64,000 bases of DNA from Hyperoodon ampullatus (lineage: Eukaryota > Chordata > Mammalia > Artiodactyla > Ziphiidae). The notes beneath the pieces are model-generated. The model did not search any database. It saw nothing but the letters and a program-made list of their open reading frames with translations, and was not told where the DNA came from. Every line of letters starts with the position of its first letter. Position 1 is the first letter of the stretch. The stretch spans positions 98,106,942 to 98,170,941 of the forward strand of contig OX457056.1 in the NCBI GenBank assembly GCA_949752795.1, given 5' to 3'. The translations under genes were made by a program, and so were the position numbers. Of this stretch, positions 61,544 to 64,000 are shown one piece after another.

Positions 61544-62418
61544 CTTTAATTTTTTTTTTTTGTTCTTTTTGTCTTTTAAATACAAAGTCTTAGCTGTCCC
61601 AGTGCCCAAAGTCTTCCCTTCCACTAAGGTCCAGTAGAGTCTGAATCTTCAATCAGAACCTCTGTGGTAGCAGCGAGTATATCCACGTTCATGACAAGTC
61701 CTTCAGCATCTCCACTGCTGCCATTTCACACAAAGATTTCCCATCAGCCATCAGGCTCACCGGTTCCTTCCCACTACAGTATGACTTTGACAGCCCTTCA
61801 GCTTCTAGCAGGAGGTGCTCTCCAGAGGTGGAGTTTCCCAAGGGCTCAGGAAGAAGAGGAAGACCCTGACCGTCTGCAGGTTGTGTCACGGACTTAGGAT
61901 TAGTGCCTAAGATATCTGTGCTGGTGATGAGGGCGCCTGCATTGGCAGCCAGAGCTTCGGCAATCAGCACTTCAGGGTGGGCTTTTGCTTTGTGAGCCAC
62001 TACGCTGTCCTTCTTCTAATTTTTTTTTTTGCCACAGATACTGCAAGAAAACTGGTAGAAGTAGTCTGCATCATGATTCTTCATGTGACAGTTAAGGGAT
62101 GCCTTTTGCCGACAGGTAAATACACAGATCTCGCATTGTAATGGCTTCTCGACAGCATAAATCATCCGGTGCACTGCCAGATTGTGGGAACTCTTGAAGG
62201 CACGAGCACAGTACTCACAGATATAATCTCTTTGATCTGTATGATGTTTGGCATGTCATAGAAGGTGCTTCTGGAGCCTGAAGAGTCGCCCACAGGAGGG
62301 ATGGGGACATAAGTATTCTTTCTTCAGCAAACGCTGATATTTAATGTGGTGCTACAAATAGCTAGGATGAGCAAGAAGGCCCCAAATTCCACCCTAAGAT
62401 CATGCTAATCACCTCCAT
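61544..62418 (-). pseudogene. ZFP91: ZFP91 processed pseudogene, 5'-truncated
   Basis: Intronless retrocopy of the 3' part of ZFP91, a nuclear C2H2 zinc-finger protein and atypical E3 ligase known to act on NIK in non-canonical NF-kB signalling. On the minus strand the last zinc fingers are readable: 'CPHPSCGRLFRLQKHL', 'YICEYCARAFKSSHNL' and 'LQCEICVFTCRQKASL'. They are followed by the 'HPEVLIAEALAANAGALI' region and the C-terminus 'ATTEVLIEDSDS'. The original stop is at 61,624-61,626. Disabling changes: stops at 62,352-62,354, 62,256-62,258, 62,016-62,018 and 61,726-61,728, and a one-base deletion at about 61,737-61,739. An A11 expansion at about 62,020-62,030 replaces part of a Lys-rich linker. 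A T12 run at 61,550-61,561 is the antisense poly-A or an A-rich priming site. TTTTAAATG at 61,535-61,543 and 62,419-62,427 may be the target duplication. Confidence 0.9.
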
Positions 62419-62454
62419 TTTTAAATGTGCAGAAGCCTGCAGGTTAATTATTAT
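62419..62454. other. Junction between ZFP91 retrocopy and L1
   Basis: A short segment of uncertain origin ('gtgcagaagcctgcaggtt'). It is either genomic flank of the retrocopy or part of the L1 target site. Confidence 0.4.
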
Positions 62455-64000
62455 TATCTTGTTTACATCTTTATTAGAGTATAGTTGCTTTAAAATGGTG
62501 TGTCAGTTTCTGCTTTATAACAAAGTGAATCAGTTATACATATACATATGTCCCCATATCTCTTCCCTCTTGCATCTCCCTCCCTCCCACCGTCCCTATC
62601 CCACCCCTCTAGGTGGTCACAAAACACTGAGCTGATCTCCCTGAGCTATGTGGCTGTTTCCAACTGAATATCGATTTTACGTTTGGTACTGTATATATGT
62701 CCATGCCACTCTCTCACTTTGGCATAGCTTCACTACAAATAACTCAATTTATACAAATAACTACAAATAACTCAATTTCGTTTCTTTTTATGGCTGAGTA
62801 ATATTCCATTGTATATATGTGCCACGTCTTCTTTATCCATTCATCTGTTGATGGACACTTAGGTTGCTTCCATGTCCTGGCTATTGTAAAAAGAGATGCA
62901 ATGAGCATTGTGGTACCTGACTCTTTTAGAATTATGGTTTTCTCAGAGTATATGCCCAGTAGTGGGATTGCTGGGTCATATGGTAGTTCTATTTTTAATT
63001 TTTTAAGGAACCTCCATACTGTTCTCCATAGTGGCTGTATCAATTTACATTCCCACCAACACTGCAAGAGGGTTCCCTTTCCTCCACACCCTCTCCAGCA
63101 TTTATTGTTTCTAGATTTTTTGATGATGGCCATTCTGACCAGTGTGAGATGATATCTCATTGTAGTTTTGATTTGGATTTCTCTAATGATTAATGATGTT
63201 GAGCATTCTTTCATGTGTTTGTTGGCAATCTGTATATCTTCTTTGGAGAAATGTCTATTTAGGTCTTCTGTCCATTTTTATATTTGGTTGTTTGTTTTTG
63301 TTTTTTTTGATATTCAGCTGCATGAGCTGCTTGTATGTTTTGGAGATTAATCCTTTGTCAGTTGCTTCATTTGAAAATATATTCTCCTATTCTGAGGGTG
63401 GTCTTTTCATCTTGTTTATGGTTTCCTTTGCTGTGCAAAAGCTTTGAAGTTTCATTAGGTCCCATTTGTGCATTTTTGTTTTAATTTCCATTTCTCTAGG
63501 AGGTTGCTCAGAAAGGATCTTGCTGTAATTTATGTCATAGAGTGTACTGCCTATGTTTTCCTCTAAGAGTTTGATGGTGTCTGGCCTTACATTTAGGTCT
63601 TTAATCCATTTTGAGTTTATTTTTGTGTACGGTGTTAAGGAGTGTTCTAATTTCATTCTTTTACATGTAGCTGCCCAGTTATTCCAGAATCACTTATTGA
63701 AGAGGCTGTCTTTTCCCCACTGCATATCCTTGCCTCCTTTATCAAAGATAAGTTGACCGTATGTGCGTGGGTTTATCTCTGGGCTTTCTATCATGTTCCA
63801 TTGCTCGATATTTCTGTTTTTTTGCCAGTACCATACTGTCTTGATTACTGTAGCTTTGTAGTATAGTCTGAAGACAGCGAGACTGATTCCTCTAGCTCCA
63901 TTTTTCTTTCTGAAGATTGCTTTGGCAATTCTGGGTCTTTTGCGTTTCTATACAAATTGTGAAATTTTTTGTTCTAGTTCTGTGAAAAATGCCAGTGGTA
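62455..64000 (-). mobile_element. L1, antisense, continues past window end
   Basis: The 3' UTR begins at about 62,455 ('gtttacatctttattagag') and the element runs to the window end inside ORF2. It is nearly identical in kind to 53,641-60,759 but inverted. Compared with the other copies, about 200 bases around 62,722-62,730 are missing at the 3' UTR/ORF2 junction, and a small duplication ('ctacaaataactcaattt') sits at 62,731-62,779. The 5' end is not in the window. Confidence 0.93.
62744..64000 (-). pseudogene. L1 ORF2 C-terminal pseudogene (partial)
   Basis: Open segments at 62,744-63,214 and 63,387-63,656 lie in different frames. The first holds the C-terminal Cys/His motif with Gln in place of His (CWRGC...LLQCWWEC). 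Both show the same subfamily text as the plus-strand L1. Frame breaks and the missing 3' junction make it non-functional. The catalytic reverse transcriptase core lies beyond the window. Confidence 0.85.

Noticed and set aside
1..64000. CRISPR arrays, phage or bacterial operons
   Set aside because: Direct repeats found are target-site duplications, microsatellites or transposon copies. All recognised elements are mammalian.

Overview
The window is AT-rich, gene-poor mammalian nuclear DNA. I found no intact protein-coding gene, no structural RNA gene and no prokaryote-type system (operon, CRISPR, integron). The best guess for the host is a cetacean. The tRNA-derived SINEs (head 'GGCTTCCCTGGTGGCGCAG', intact A and B boxes, poly-A tail) are of the CHR type known from whales and hippos. 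The younger LINE-1 copies are of the cetartiodactyl type, and no ruminant Bov-B or BovA repeats were recognised. Repeat family names come from remembered consensus sequences, not from a search, so subfamily labels are approximate.

Layout. 1-9,400: MaLR LTR end, old L1, a young-looking L1 3' end with perfect 16-bp target-site duplications and an apparent 3' transduction (3,346-4,361), one SINE, one hAT-like element, otherwise unique AT-rich DNA. 9,415-13,680: 4.3-kb antisense L1 ORF2 pseudogene holding a nested SINE. 13,681-22,960: mostly unique sequence with MIR, old L1 pieces, a SINE and a GU-rich hairpin at about 14.6 kb. 22,968-28,500: stack of an ancient antisense L1 interrupted by a Tigger-like element, MLT1 pieces, an ERV-type LTR, an MST LTR and a SINE. 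28,500-41,570: SINEs, two MST/LTR-like stretches, MIR, L2 with hAT-like insertions, L1 3' ends and two long CHR-1-type SINEs. 41,571-53,630: largely unique, with an MST LTR, several short L1 3' ends, one SINE and a 74-bp tandem duplication. 53,641-60,759: one full-length but dead L1 with complete 5' UTR. 61,544-62,418: processed pseudogene of the zinc-finger gene ZFP91 on the minus strand. 62,455-64,000: antisense L1 running off the window.

Nothing here works together as a pathway. The unifying process is L1-driven retrotransposition: L1 copies themselves, SINEs, and one cellular mRNA (ZFP91) were reverse transcribed into the locus and have since decayed. The most interesting items are the L1 3' transduction, the ZFP91 retrocopy lying between two oppositely oriented related L1s, the GU-tolerant hairpin, and the layered insertion stack that gives a relative age series. 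I did not find evidence for a new biological system.
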